This document shows positions 44,812 to 57,403 of a DNA stretch of 64,000 nt, piece by piece. The stretch comes from Rosa chinensis (taxonomy: Eukaryota; Streptophyta; Magnoliopsida; Rosales; Rosaceae): NCBI RefSeq assembly GCF_002994745.2, contig NC_037090.1:18526001-18590000 (forward strand), given 5' to 3'. Under the pieces are notes generated by a model. It made no database searches, was not told the origin of the DNA, and was given only the letters and a program-made list of their open reading frames with translations. How positions within the stretch are numbered: position 1 is the first letter of the stretch; the number at the start of each line of letters is the position of its first letter. The translations under genes and the position numbers were made by a program.

Positions 44812-45240
44812 TTTTATAGATAAACCCATGAATCAATTATCTAGAGCATTTAAGAGAATGTTTTCAACTAACTTTATAGAGACGAAATAGAGTTGTTTGT
44901 TTAAAATATGTAAAATATATAGTAGTCATTAGTAAAGTAGTGTTTGCCTACATTGACGATGATAGCAACGAAGCAAAGTTCTGAGAAGTGGTGATGAAAG
45001 CCTGGGATGGTGTTTGCATTTTTCCCAAAATGCAGTTTTTTGGTTTAGGGGCAAAGTAGGACTTTTAAAATTTCAAAAAAGTTAGGAGGTTAATGCTATT
45101 TAAGGATGTACCAATAGAAGCTCCATTCCCTATTCTTTTCTCCCTTTTTCTCTTCCTTATTTTTTTTTCTTTTGTTATTTTTTTATTATTATTTCTTAAA
45201 ATTTCTTGCTTGTTTGCTCTTTTCTCATTGTCTTCTCCCT
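44812..45240. other. AT-rich DNA between MITEs, copy 3
   Basis: No gene seen; matches 13987-14416. Confidence 0.4.
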
Positions 45241-45466
45241 TTTTCTCTTGGTGGTTCTAGTTGGACCTCCAATTTTTTTTTTAGTTATTAATTGACTTTG
45301 TCAATTTATATGAAAACACAAATAAGGACAAAGAGAGAAAAATGAAAAATTAAGTAAGTAAATAAATAAATACTCTTCTTACCTCCTCCAACCAAATATA
45401 ACATTCAATTAATTTTTTTTCCTGATATTTCCTTATATTGCCTATATAGTTTTATAATTTACTTAA

Positions 45467-45685
45467 TGTTCAAGTAAACCCCAATTTGTGTTTGGCCCAA
45501 ACTCTATTTTACTTGCCCTAGTGGTAATAGGATTAAATTAGAAGGATCTAGATTCATATTTAATGTACGATTACTTTCCTTGTATGATTGATATTCTATG
45601 TATTGTAATCCTCTATATAAAGAGGACCCTATTATCAATGAGAAATACACAGCGAATTTCTCTCAATTTCTGATTCCCTAAAACA
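45467..45685 (+). repeat. 5' LTR of copia, copy 3
   Basis: 219 bp, TGTTCAAG...AAAACA. Followed by TTATCAGCACGA, a possible primer site. Confidence 0.85.
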
Positions 45686-45854
45686 CGTTATCAGCACGAA
45701 ACCATAACCCTGAAAACCCTAATTTCGTAACCTTCAAAATCCTGCAACCACCGCCCCACATATCGAAGCCCTAGTCTCAAGGAGCCCAGAACCGGCGGCA
45801 GAACCACAAGAACAGGCCAAAAAACCCTTGAACCGGCCTTCGAAAAAATCAGAC

Positions 45855-46145
45855 CGGCCCCTGCCTTATGCCTGCCCCTGCTAGCCATGCCGAGCAGCTG
45901 CCGAGATCTGCCGAGCCCTGGGCCTGTACCTGCCGAGACCTGCCGACAGCCCCTACAAGCCTCCTGCAGAGACCACTGCCGAGCCCTGCGCACCCCTGTG
46001 CCTGCCCCTGTCGATATCTGCCGAAAGCTTCACATAGCCCCTGCCGACACCTGCTGACACCTGCGCACCCCTGTACTTGCATCTGCCGACAGCTGTCTAG
46101 CACCTGCTTGCCAGCCCTGCACATCCCCTGTACAGCCCCTGCAAC
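45855..46145 (+). repeat. CTGCC-rich degenerate repeat in the copia leader, copy 3
   Basis: Same repeat as at 15030-15324 with a few private substitutions (CACCCCTGTG in place of CATCCATGTG). Ends at the empty CACTA site. Confidence 0.65.
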
Positions 46146-46644
46146 AACCCTTCCTAGCTCCGGCCACCAGTTTCAGGCCACTTTTCAGGCGACCTCCGTC
46201 AACCTTTTTCCGCCCACCTCCGTCATCTTTTCCAGCCAAGAATTCCCGCATCTTTTCAAGGTAAACTTTTCTAAAAGTTCCCGTTTTTGAAGTTTTTCAA
46301 TTTCTTCTTCTTTTTCTCGGGGACTTCCAACATCCCTTCTTCTACCCCCCATTCTTCTTCATAGGGGAGACCAATAGCCGAACTGTGGGGGTTCGTGCTC
46401 ACTCCAAGCTTGGAGCTTGTAAAGTCCTCCAAACTTAGAGTTTGTTGAGAAGAAAAACGATCGACCACATACATCGTTGTTTCGATCTAATCCAAAACCC
46501 CTCTTGGAATCGAATTTTCTTGGAAGCGACTGCGCTCAGAAAATCCCTAATTTCTTGGAAGTGACTAAGCTCAGAAATTTTATAGTTTTTCATGGTAGCC
46601 TTTTTCACTCCGAAACTAACCCTATTTTCTAGTTGTTTTTCAGG

Positions 46645-47667
46645 ATGAATAACCTGAACAAGTTGAGCTTCGCTTCACTAGAGACAACAGGCGCAGGATA
46701 CCACAAGTGGGTCCGTGATGTGCGCCAGTATCTTAAGGCTGATGGGATCTTGAGTACGATCCAAGAGCCAATTCAGGACGTGCTTACTCCTCAACAAGCT
46801 GTTGCTTTTGAAGATAATAGAGTTACTAGAGAGGCTAATGAAGCAAAAGCCATCATTCTCATGACAAGGCACATGAATGACCCGCTCCAAAATGAGTACC
46901 TCAATGAGGAGGACCCAAGAAAACTATGGGTAGAACTCAAGCAGCGTTTTGGCTACTTCCGTGATTCCCTTTTTCCAGACTTAGAAGTGAGATGGCGTAG
47001 CCTCCGCTTCTGTGATTTCAAGTCTGTACTTGACTACAATTCAGAAGCACTTCGTATCAAGTCTATGATGGAATTATGTGGATAGAAAATCACTGATACG
47101 ATGTTGATCGAGAAGACTCTCTCCACATTCCCCATCTCTGCATTGATGATAGCCAAAAACTATCGGATTGATGTCAATGCTAGACGCATCACAAGATTTC
47201 ATGAGCTAATTGGCGCCATGAATGTAGCTGAAAATCACGACAACATACTTGTGAAGAACTATAACTCTAGACCTGTGAGAACCAAGTCAATTCTAGAGTC
47301 TAATTATAGTCGCGCCTCCAAGAGAGGACGCAAGGAGTGAAATCCTAAGAATAGGGATATTTTTGGACGTTCTGGTCCATATTCTCGCCCTAAAGAGGGA
47401 GGAAACTGCCAAGATAGGCGTGCACGGAACCGTGGAGGTAAACGTGTGAAGAAAGAGAGAGGCCAAGCCTCCGGTTATGGTGGTAACGCCACCAAAGGCA
47501 ATAACCGTCCTCATAACGCTCCTAGAGCGCCTCGATCAAGGGAACCTGACCATAATGATGCTTGTCTCAGATGTGGATCAACTGGACATAGGGCAAAAGC
47601 ATGTAAAGCATCCCAGCAAGTTGCAAAAGCATACAAGATGTATCGTGAAACAAGGGAGGCAAACTAA
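46645..47667 (+). pseudogene. Copia gag, broken by stops, copy 3
   Basis: Same gag pseudogene: start 46645, TAG 47083-47085, TGA 47338-47340, zinc knuckle CX2CX4HX4C at 47563-47604, TAA 47665-47667. Confidence 0.8.
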
Positions 47668-48110
47668 ATAGAACAAGAAGATCAAGATGGCGATCTCGAT
47701 CTAAGGGTGGAAGACTACAAGGATCAAGACCCAGAAACTGGCCATTTTGATTAAGTTTTTTTATTTTCCAAGAGATATAGGCAATTGCCATATTATAGTA
47801 GATGCCAATGGTATTAGTCTTCCTTCAAAGAGGCGTACTCAATGTAAGTGTGATGTTTAGGAAGGTTTTGAGATAAGTAGTACTTAAGTGAGCTTTGCTC
47901 CACCAACATCTCTCTACTCACCTGGTCACATTTGCATTGAAATTACCAAAAGGAGTTAGACGACTACCATTGTTTTGCATTAGCTAGTTTATTGGATTAG
48001 ATTCTTTTTGGCTAAAGAAACGATAATGTAATTCCGTTTGGCTTATTAATAAAAGTTGAGTGCTTTTCTTTATGACTCCTTTTTAATTATGAGCTTTTTC
48101 TTTTCAAGGA

Positions 48111-51100
48111 ATGGATGGACTACAATGTCTTGCAGATAGTGCGACTACGCACACCATTCTACGACATAGACAATTATTCTTAGAGATGTGCCTAAATATT
48201 CCTCTGTGACTACGATGGCTGGGCCATCAGGTTTAGTTCAAGGACATGGAATGACCCAATTCCTATTGCCAAATGGCACCTTGATTAAAGTCACTGAAGC
48301 TCTCTACGCTTCTAAGGCCAATCGAACCTTATTGCGCTTTAAAGATATAAGAGCCAACGGATTCCATGCGGAAACGCATAATGAGAACGAAAAAGAGTTC
48401 CTTTGCATTAGCTCTAATGATTGCGGACGAAAGTGCATCTTAGAGAAGTTTATGTGTCAATCTAGTGGACTTTATGTCACTACAATTCGACCAATTTAAT
48501 CCAATAATGTCATAAGAGAAGATCTCTTGGATTCTGACACATATTGGCTTTGGCATGACCGACTAGGACACCCTGGTAGTGATATGATGCTCCGTATACT
48601 AAAAACTTCACACGGACATCCATTCTTCAGAGTGAGAAGAAGCAAGAATAGAAAATTGATTCCTGGACTTAGCAAGATCGCAACAATTGCAGCATCTGGC
48701 GCTGCAGCCGTCTTGGGGAGCCATAGGGTTGCCTAAGTCCCATGTGATAACGCCATCAATGGCGCCAACCATGTGCATGACGCCATGGTTGTCTCTCCTC
48801 GTGGCCATGACGCCACACACACCAATTTCCATGGCTCTAATGCCATGATGGGAGATGTAATCACATATTTTACTTCTAATAGCGCTACAGACGCCAGGCC
48901 CAACCAAAATTCTCATTGGTTGCTTCTAAGGCCCCTCGCTCATTTTGCAAAGCCTGTTCCTTCAGGAAATTAGGAACGAGACCGTCCTACGCAAAGGATC
49001 CTAAAATACTCATTCCGTTCTTACAGAGAATCCAAGGGGATATCTATAGACCAGGTCAACCATCATGCAGACCTTTTTAATACTTTATGGTATTGGTTGA
49101 TGCGTCGACAAGCTGGTCACATGTCGCGCTGTTGTCCACTGGAAATGCTGCTTATACTAAACTCCTCGCCCAGATTATCTGTCTACGGGCTCACTACCCT
49201 GATCATCCTATTAAGTCAATTCGACTTGATAATGCTGGGGAGTTTACATCGAGAACATTCGATGACTATTGCATGTCACTGGGGATTGATGTAGAGCATC
49301 CAGTTCCTCATGTTCATACCCAAAATGGTCTCGCAGAAGCTGCTATCAAACGACTATAGATGATAGCGCGGACATTGGTTATGCGCATCAATCTCCCTGT
49401 TTCTGCTTGGGGATATGCAATATTGTATGCAGCGACCCTAATTAGTCTACGACCCACTGCAACCCAATCTTACTCTGCATTACAGCTAGTGACTGGGTAC
49501 GAGCCTGATATCTCGCACTTACGCATTTTTGGGTGTGCCATTTATGTGCCTATTACTCCGCCACAGCGTACTAAGATGGGTCCACAACGATGAATGAGCA
49601 TTTACGTTGGATATGAATCTCCAACCATCGTCTGCTATCTTGAACCCTTGACAGATGATCTTTTTACCGCTAGATTTGCGGATTGTCACTTTGATGAGAC
49701 TGTCTTCCTGTAGTTAGGGGGAGATAAGAATACATATGTTCAACAGGAATGACAGGAATTGTCGTGGTCTGTCCCCACTATGTCTCATCTCGATCCCCGT
49801 ACCGCACAGTTCAAACTTGAAGTGCCAAGAATAATCGAGCTCCAGAACGTAGCAGACACTCTGCCTGATGCGTTTTCTGATGTTGCCAAAGTGACGAGAT
49901 CACACATACCTACTGCAAACGTGCCTGCAAGGATTGATGTCCCAAATAATGGACATAACGCCACTCCTGTGACACCAGGAGATGGCGCCATTGCCCAAAA
50001 TGGCAATGATGTGGCGTCTATGGAGGCAGGTCCCTCAAGGAAGCGCGGTAGACCAATTGGTTCGAAGGATACTCGCCCTAGAAAGAGATCGAATGAGACA
50101 CAAACAAATCCTTTGATCATCGATACTAAAAATCCGTCCCATGAGAATGTTCCGGATTATGGTTATGTCCAAGAGACATCATTAGGAGACGCCTCAATGT
50201 CAGAACCTATCCCTGAGAACGTAGAGATCTCTGTTAATTACACTAGTGTACATGGGACGTGGGAATGAAACTCCATCATCATTGATGATGTATTCGTGTA
50301 TTCATTGGCGCATGAGATTATTGAGACTGATGACATCGAACCATGCTCCGTTGATGAATACCAACGTAGAGCTGACTGGCCAAAATGGAAAGATGCGATC
50401 CAGGCAGAACTTGATTCTCTAGCGAAAAGAAAGTTATTTGGCAATGTTGTACCAATACCGCCCAACACCAAACCAGTTGGTCACAAATGGGTATTCGTTA
50501 GAAAGCGTAATGAGAAAAACGAGATTGTAAGGTACAAAGCTCGCCTTGTGGCACAAGGCTTCTCACAACTCCCTGAAATCGACTACAAGGAGACCTATTC
50601 TCCTGTAATGGACGTTCCGCTACCCTGTCAGTTTGGTAGTTTCTGAAAAACTGAACATGCAGCTTATGGATGTGGTTACTGCGTATCTATATGAGGATCT
50701 AGATACAGAAATATACATGAAGGTCCCAGATGGACTTCAGTTACCCAAATCAAGTGGCTCTAAAACACGGAGCGCGTTTGCAATTAGATTGAAACGCTCA
50801 CTATATGGATTGAAACAATCCAGACGGATGTCGTATAACCATCTAAGTGACTACTTGATTGGAAAGGGATATGTCAACAATGAACTATGCCCATGTGTGT
50901 TCATAAAAAGGACAAGTTCTGGATTTGCAATAGTAGTGGTTTATGTCGATGACATGAACATAATTGGCACCCTTAAAGAGTTAAGGGAAACCGCTGAACA
51001 CTTGAAATCCTAGTTTGAGATGAAAGATCTTGGGAAAACACAGTTTTGCCTCAGTTTAGAACTTGAGCACCGTAGAGATAGTATCCTGATTCATCAATCA

Positions 51101-51895
51101 GCTTATACCCAAAAGATGCTTAGGCGTTTCAACACTGACAAGATTAAGCCTTCAAGCACCCCAATGGTCGTCCGTAGTCTTGATCCAAAGAAGGATCCAT
51201 TCCGTCCAAAAGATGACGACGAAGAAGTGCTAGAGGCAGAAGTGCCCTACCTAAGCATAATAGGCGTATTATTGTACTTAACACAATGCATAAGACCGGA
51301 TATCTCATTCGCTGTGAACTTGCTAGCTAGATATAGTTCTGCGCCAACACGACGCCATTGGACTGGTGTTAAAGATATCTTTCGATACCTAAGTGGTACG
51401 ATTGATATGGGCTTGTTCTATCCCTACAGAGAGAAGATGGATTCGGACCCATCTAGTGTCAAGGACGCCACATATGGTGGACTGCGTTCCCTCTCCCCAT
51501 CCCAAAACGATATAAGTGTTTTGGAAGGTTTTGCTGATGCTGGGTACCTCTCTGACCCACACAAAGGTCGCTCCCAAACTGGTTATGTTTTCACCATGGG
51601 AAAGACCGCGATATCTTGGAGGTCTACAAAGCAGACCTTAGTTGCTACCTCTTCGAATCATGCAGAGATTATTGCTCTTCATGAAGCAGTTCGTGAATGT
51701 ATATGGCTTCGATCCATAGTTACGCATGTTCGAAGCAATTGTGGTCTGAAGTCTACCACAGATGAGCCAACAAACATTTATGAGGATAATGCTGCTTGCA
51801 TTGAACAAATGAAGCAGGGCTACATCAAAGCAAGCACATATCGCCTAAATTTTTCTACAATCAACAACAACAGAAGCTCCTCAAGATCAAAGTGA
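48111..51895 (+). pseudogene. Copia pol: protease, integrase, reverse transcriptase, RNase H, many stops
   Basis: Aspartic protease with LADSATTH near 48125; integrase zinc region (HDRLGHPG) near 48550; integrase core with VDAS, RLDNAGEF and NGLAEAAIKR between about 49090 and 49359; a Lys/Ser-rich linker; reverse transcriptase from about 50380 (HKWVFVRKRN, RYKARLVAQGF) with the YVDD motif near 50945; RNase H from about 51535 (FADAGYLSD, KQTLVATSSNHAE, YEDNAAC). In-frame stops include TAG 49357-49359, TGA 49591-49593, TGA 50266-50268 and TAG 51011-51013, and there is a frameshift near 50620-50640. The element cannot supply its own enzymes. Confidence 0.88.
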
Positions 51896-52203
51896 ACTAG
51901 GTTCGATCTGAGGACAATGTGGAAGACTTGTTCACTAAGTCATTGCCCAAATCCACGTTCGAGAAACATGTGGCAAGAATTGGCTTGCGGAAATTATCTG
52001 AACTCCCATGATTGTAGTCATCAAGGGGAGGCGCAGACATCAGAGGGAGATGTCTACATGTTCGTCTCGAATTGTGAAGGGTGCGTTGTGCTCTATTTCC
52101 CCTTCGACCGAGGTTACTTTTGTCCCATTGGTTTTTTGTTACTCGTTAAGGTTTTTAACGAGGCAACGAGAGAAGCACCTCGTTTGGGCAACACAAGGGG
52201 GAG

Positions 52204-52421
52204 TGTTCAAGTAAACCCCAATTTGTGTTTGGCCCAAACTCTAGGTTACTTGCCCTAGTGGTAATATGATTAAATTAGAAGGATCTAGATTCCTATTCAA
52301 TGTACAATTACTTTCCTTGTATGATTGAGATTCTATGCATTGTAATCCTCTATATAAAGATGCCTCTATTATCAATGAGAATACACAATGAATTTCTCTC
52401 AATTTCTGATTCCCTAAAACA
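52204..52421 (+). repeat. 3' LTR of copia
   Basis: 218 bp, TG...CA, directly followed by the CTTAA duplication. It differs from the 5' LTR by substitutions and one deleted A. Copies 1 and 2 lack it. Confidence 0.88.
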
Positions 52422-52426
52422 CTTAA

Positions 52427-52882
52427 AATAATTAAGTAAAAATAATAATTTCTATACATGGCCCATCATTTATTACAAAAGGTAAATTCAAAATAATCTG
52501 ATTTGGAATTTTCTTAAACTAAATAATTGTATAATATTACTTGATCTTCCAAACCCAAAACCCTTGAAATCCTTCTTTTAGCAAATTCAAAGGGGTTCCA
52601 ACAACATATCAAGATTGAGAACCAACCATCTGATTTATTTTGGTAGAGGAGAGACCTACTCATAAGAGAGCAATGTCATGTGATTTTGATTCATTTTTCT
52701 TCTCGTGGTTGAAGATGGAGATAAAAAGTAGAATAACAGATTGTTGTATCTCATGTTCAAGGGCGTTTTGGTAAAAATAAGGAGGTTTACTTAGCTTTTC
52801 AAGTATTTTAAAAAGTAAATTAGAGGTGTACTAAGTATGAGAGGTCCAAATAACAAATTTGAAGGTCCAACTAGAACCACCC
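52427..52882. mobile_element. Right half of the Mutator-type MITE
   Basis: AT-rich, non-coding, ends CTAGAACCACCC followed by TTTTCTCTT. It exists only here, showing that copy 3 retains the original right flank. Confidence 0.6.
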
Positions 52883-53204
52883 TTTTCTCTTTAGTTACAA
52901 CATTTTATATTAACATTTCTTTTAAAATTTAGCCTCAAAATTCTTAGAAGTATTATTAACAGGAAGAAAATTGCTTGCTTGTAAGACTTAGAGTAGCCCA
53001 CCCCAAATTCGCATCCTATATCCACCACCGAATCTTCACCCAGTAGTCTGTGACATTTGGGCGGTCGCACCCTAGTATTCTAAGCAACTGAATTAGCTTA
53101 TTTACATCTTGCAACTACTGCTGTTATTCAAAATGATAATTACTTTCTACAGGATTATTAGGTCGATCGAAGTTGTTGGGGTAATACCTGCTATAAATAC
53201 CAAT

Positions 53205-53685
53205 GAGGCAATGACCTCATTATTACCGTCTTCATCAACTGCATAGCCTATGAACAATCTCACCGCTGTTGCCACAGCGGCCTGCATATTGCTAAGCACT
53301 ACTTCACCGACCACTTTCATTTCCTTCTTGAGCTGTCTCATCAATTCTCCCAGATATGTGGCTCGCGTTCCTTTGTGCTGATGGGATCATTACTAGCTAG
53401 TCACACAATGATCACTACATATAGCTGGGATGTTCAACAAGTTAGAGTAGCTAGAAAGTTTATTTAGACCAAAGTGATTCCTATTTTGCTACCTCTCCAA
53501 GCAATTCAGAGATGTGGAGGCCTATAACGGCAGCCATTGGGTGGGTACCTTCATGCGAATTAATTTCAGCACCCCATGGTCCTTCATTTCAGTTGCCTAT
53601 GCCATTGTCCTTCTTCCCCTCACCAGTGGCCAAACTGCTATGGTCCTATGGCTATCTTGAGCTACATTAGTAAGAGAGCCTGATC
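53205..53685 (+). pseudogene. DUF247 relic (C-terminal part)
   Basis: Nucleotide similarity to the last third of the DUF247 genes (compare 9990-10415). Shared stretches include CTTCATCAACAGCATAGCC-like DNA, CTACCTCTCCAAGCAATTC, and CCCCATGGTCCTTCATTTC, which encodes the membrane-proximal PWSFIS. Several frameshifts and stops are present and the N-terminal two thirds are absent. It is much more diverged than the three tandem copies, so it stems from an older DUF247 duplication at this locus. Confidence 0.75.
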
Positions 53686-53689
53686 AAAG

Positions 53690-55289
53690 AATGGTACGTG
53701 ATCAATGCAGATTGGCCATACTAGCTTGCTCCAGTTAGGTTCGATCTCTCTCCGTATTGGTGTTTGGTGCTGGGAGATTATCATTCCCTCTAGTATGAAC
53801 ATTAAAGGTATCATATTGAGGAAGCTGAAAAAGAAGAAACCAGACTACATGCATGTCTCATAGCTAACTAGTTGGGCCAACCAGTACTTTTTCAGTGTGT
53901 TTATATATGAGCAGTTCTTTTTGGGTGCCAAAACAATTAAATAACTTTTTTTTTTTTTGGGGGAGAAATGACAATCCTCCTTATCCAATGATACTGATAA
54001 GAATTCAACCTTAATTTTCATGATATAAGTTATTCTAAATAACCAAAATGTTACAGTTCACCGACATTACATAACGTTTTAAACATTTTCTTGATTAAGT
54101 ACAAGATTTATGTCCTCAAAAATATATACAAGCATCTCAACATGTTCTGATATGTAAAATTATATGTACACATATACAAACACACACCCCAAAAATTATA
54201 TACAACCCATTGTCTTCTATTACACTTCCTTAAGGTATGGCAGCGTGATGCATGTATTTGTACGTATTGTAATTATTTCTATTGTGCTTCATTAAGTCAA
54301 GTATTTGCAGGGTCTAGCTACATGAACAATTTCTTCTCTTCTAGAAATCACCCATGATGTAGTTAGAAAACCCTAGATTTACTAGCAATAAACCCTAGAA
54401 CAATTAAGCCTGAAGTCCACCAGAAAATAAGAGAAAACTCTTAATTTTGATTGATAAAAAATTAAAAGATAGGTTCAGCAGCCGTTTAAGATTTCTTATA
54501 TAGGAGAAAAGAAACCCTAAGGCGACTAGCCCACAGGTTTAAACAAACAAATCCAAATCGAATTAGAAAACCTTAAATGCTGAAAGAATAGTAAATTGCA
54601 GTTCCTGGCGCCGTTCTCTTCTCATAAAGATATAATAATTAGCATTCTGACACCGGATGACAACAAACCAATTTTTCCTTTTTTACGATCAAACTGCTCT
54701 TTAATCGTTGTTGTCATCCGTTCTACATCAACCCGTATGTACAACCACACAATCGGCATTTCCTTGACCTCAATAAACAGTAGCACCTTGCAACTGTTGA
54801 ACCATGTCATGATAATGATCACCCTATACAAGATTGTTCAATATTGTTCGAGCATCCCACAATGGTGATCCACTTAAACCAAAAAAAAAAAAAGTATATG
54901 AAGAAGATCACATTAATTTGTCAATGCAAGCTAGCTATTCACTCGATCACTGCCACTTTTGATGAAACGACACTTTTAAGAGATAGACAAATAGTCATTT
55001 TCGAAAGGTTTGATAAAAGTGACCATGGGATAAGTGATAAGTTCAAGCGGTCAGGGACAGAGCCAGAATTTTAAAATAAGCTGGGCTAAACATATTAATG
55101 TAAAAATTTCAAATTTTTTTAGGTTATTACTTTTGAAATTTTTTATTAGATCGCCAAATTTAAAAAGAATTCCCATTGAAACTCCTAGAACTATAATTTA
55201 AAATTTAGATGGCAAGAGTTAAAGAAGGAAAAAGACCTCTTAGAGGAATATTGATTGAAGCCCGATAAATTAGCTAAGCATTGGATTAA
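53690..55289. other. Intergenic DNA, no gene seen
   Basis: AT-rich with A- and T-runs. A 90-codon plus frame and a 69-codon minus frame overlap at 54596-54868; neither shows a domain. Confidence 0.5.
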
Positions 55290-56479
55290 TTGAGAAAGAC
55301 AAGATGAAAAAAACCCTTATATTATCTACGAAAAAAACGAGATGGGAGAGAGCGAGAGCTCTCTAAACCCTAGCGCCGCCACCGATGGGTATCCTCTTTG
55401 GAGGCCTCCTTCGCCTTCTCTCCAGCGTCCGCTCAGGCGTACGAGTTCTCTTCACTATGCCTGCATGCCATTCATCCTTCGACGAGATGATTTTCCGACG
55501 ACGGCAAGGGATCTGATTAGCCAGTTGTCTTTGCGATATGGCTTCAGGTTTGGGGCTTCTGGTGGTGTGGGATCCTGGCTATACTCTGGTTGGATTGCAG
55601 CCGTTCCTAGCCAGCGAGTGGTGGAGAAGAGATCGATAAACAAGCGGGCAGATATGGTTCATACTGGTGCAGGCAAGATTGGTGGAATTCAGTCCGGTCT
55701 TTTTCGGGCAGCGATGTCGATATTGGGCTAGGCGGGCTTCTGCTCTCCTGCACGGTGGTGGCTTGGTTTTCCCTTGGTGGCTGATCTTGTTCTGGTAGAG
55801 GAGATGGTTGTTAATCACGTCGGGTAGTAGCCGGCGGTGGTGCTTGGCTTCTCTACGTGGGGTGCCTAGAGTAATCTGGGTTAGCCTTATGGGCTGGTGT
55901 TGTGCCCATCTGCTGGGCCAGACCTTTCTATGGGTCTGGATCTGGGACTCGGGTGACTCCTTGCCTGCTTCTATGTTAATTTGGACGAGGTTTCTGGGTG
56001 CGCCGCGTTTGTTTTCAGGTGGATTGAGCCTTTCTAGATTCTATAAAAAGGCTCGGTATAGTCACGCTGTGAGAACCACAATTAGGTGCTTTGGCGAGCA
56101 GTGTCCCTTATGCCGGGTCGAGTCTTGTCTTGATTGGTTTTCTGATCTTCTGCATGCCCAGATATTGCAAATTTTGATTGTTGGGTCTACAACTCTCAAG
56201 GTCATGACAATGGTTTCGTTGTTGGTAATTATCTTGAAGACAATGAGGATTTACCTTTAAAATTTGCTAGTTCTTCTAGAAAAGTTTCAGAGCAGAGTTT
56301 AATTGTACAAGAACAATTGGTTGATGTAGTACATCTTCTAGTTTGTTCTAGCTTAGCTCAAAGTCTTAGGCGTTTCTGGCCTTTGCATGCTCCCGATTGG
56401 GATGCCCTCCTGAGCGATTTTAATCGCTAGATCAATGAACTTTTCTTTCAAAAAAAAAAAAATTTGAGAAAGACAAGAT
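55290..56479 (+). mobile_element. Poly(A) retroposon (LINE-like, short), with 16-bp target duplication
   Basis: Flanked by TTGAGAAAGACAAGAT at 55290-55305 and 56464-56479. The insert ends in a run of about 13 A (to 56462), which marks target-primed reverse transcription. The front resembles plant LINE leaders (GAGAGCTCTCTAAACCCTAG). A frame at 55342-55731 (MGESESSLNP) and another at 55808-56260 are low-similarity; no endonuclease or reverse transcriptase is visible, so it is an internally deleted or non-autonomous LINE, or a retrocopy. Confidence 0.7.
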
Positions 56480-57403
56480 TTTTTCTTGAATCAAACCCAA
56501 ATTGGATGACAGTATCATTCATCACATGCCAGAATGACCATTACATACTATTCTGCTGCCTTCAACTAGACATATCAAGAATGTGTGGTAGTACCCATGG
56601 TGGTACATAGAAATAGGTCCACTCATTATACATTAAATTCATAGAGACTAGCGTAAATCCTCTTTTAGTACTACTCCAGAGGCACTATAGACACATAAAG
56701 TGCATAGATCCCTAAACACACAGGGAATTATTGAAAGTAAAAACTACTAACATAGTATCCCTAAAACAAAGAGAATTTTTATGGGCCTAGGACCCAGGGT
56801 AAAAGCCCCAGCCCAAAGCTTGTGCAGTCCAAGGTAGCCCAAGAGAAGGCCCACTCAAGGACTAGCAGGCCCGGCTTGGCCCAGATGCAGCCTCCACCTC
56901 CAGACCACCAAACCATCCCAGCGCCGCTCTGCCATGATGTCGTCGCCCCGAGCCAAGACTGCCACGATCCAAATCACGGTGAAACTCTTCCACCACGACC
57001 CAAATCAAGACGAACCTTGCCGCCACAAGCAACGCCACCACAAATCTACCCTGTTTCCGGCCACTCCGATCCACACCACCCTCGATTTCGAGCCGCACCG
57101 TCAACCTAAGCCACCGTCAAAACGAGATCTGCCACCTCCCAGAGATGTCGTACCCAAACCCGAAGCCAAACATCTCCTGCCAGAAGCTTGAGCAACATCA
57201 ATCACAAGGGAACACTTGAACGGTCGCATTCAATCCCCGTCAGGCAGCAAAACCGCGCGGCGTCGGCGAGGCCAATGCCAGGGCCGCCGCCAGATGAGAA
57301 TGGTTTCTCAATTTTGGCCGCTACCGAGTTAGGGTTTCTCGAGAGAGAAACTAGTTTTTCCATTTGGCAGACATGTTGAAGTTAAAGTTGAGGAAGACAA
57401 GAT
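56480..57403 (-). mobile_element. Second retroposon-like insertion, minus orientation
   Basis: A third, slightly changed copy of the target (TTGAGGAAGACAAGAT) lies at 57388-57403, so 56480-57387 appears to be another insertion at the same target. Read on the minus strand it starts near a GAGAGAAACCCTAACTC leader and a GC-rich region (56820-57290) and ends in a T-rich tract near 56480 on the plus strand, as expected of a reversed poly(A). Frames in the GC-rich part are low-complexity. No enzyme domains. Confidence 0.45.

Larger units (their letters stand above)
45467..52421 (+). mobile_element. Complete but defective Ty1/copia retrotransposon, copy 3
   Basis: 6955 bp with a 5-bp target duplication CTTAA (45462-45466 and 52422-52426), 5' LTR 45467-45685 and 3' LTR 52204-52421. 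The domain order gag, protease, integrase, reverse transcriptase, RNase H is that of Ty1/copia. A polypurine tract AAGGGGGAG (about 52195-52203) precedes the 3' LTR. By hand the LTRs differ at about 13 of 218 positions, roughly 6 percent, so the insertion is much older than the triplication. The CACTA insertion point is empty here (AAC 46146-46148). Confidence 0.92.
45250..52882. mobile_element. Mutator-type MITE split by the copia element
   Basis: The left end GGTGGTTCTAGTTGGACCT (45250-45268) is the exact inverted copy of 52863-52881. Directly outside lies the 9-bp direct repeat TTTTCTCTT (45241-45249 and 52883-52891), the usual duplication length for Mutator-like elements. Without the copia insertion the element is about 670 bp and non-coding. 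Confidence 0.7.
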
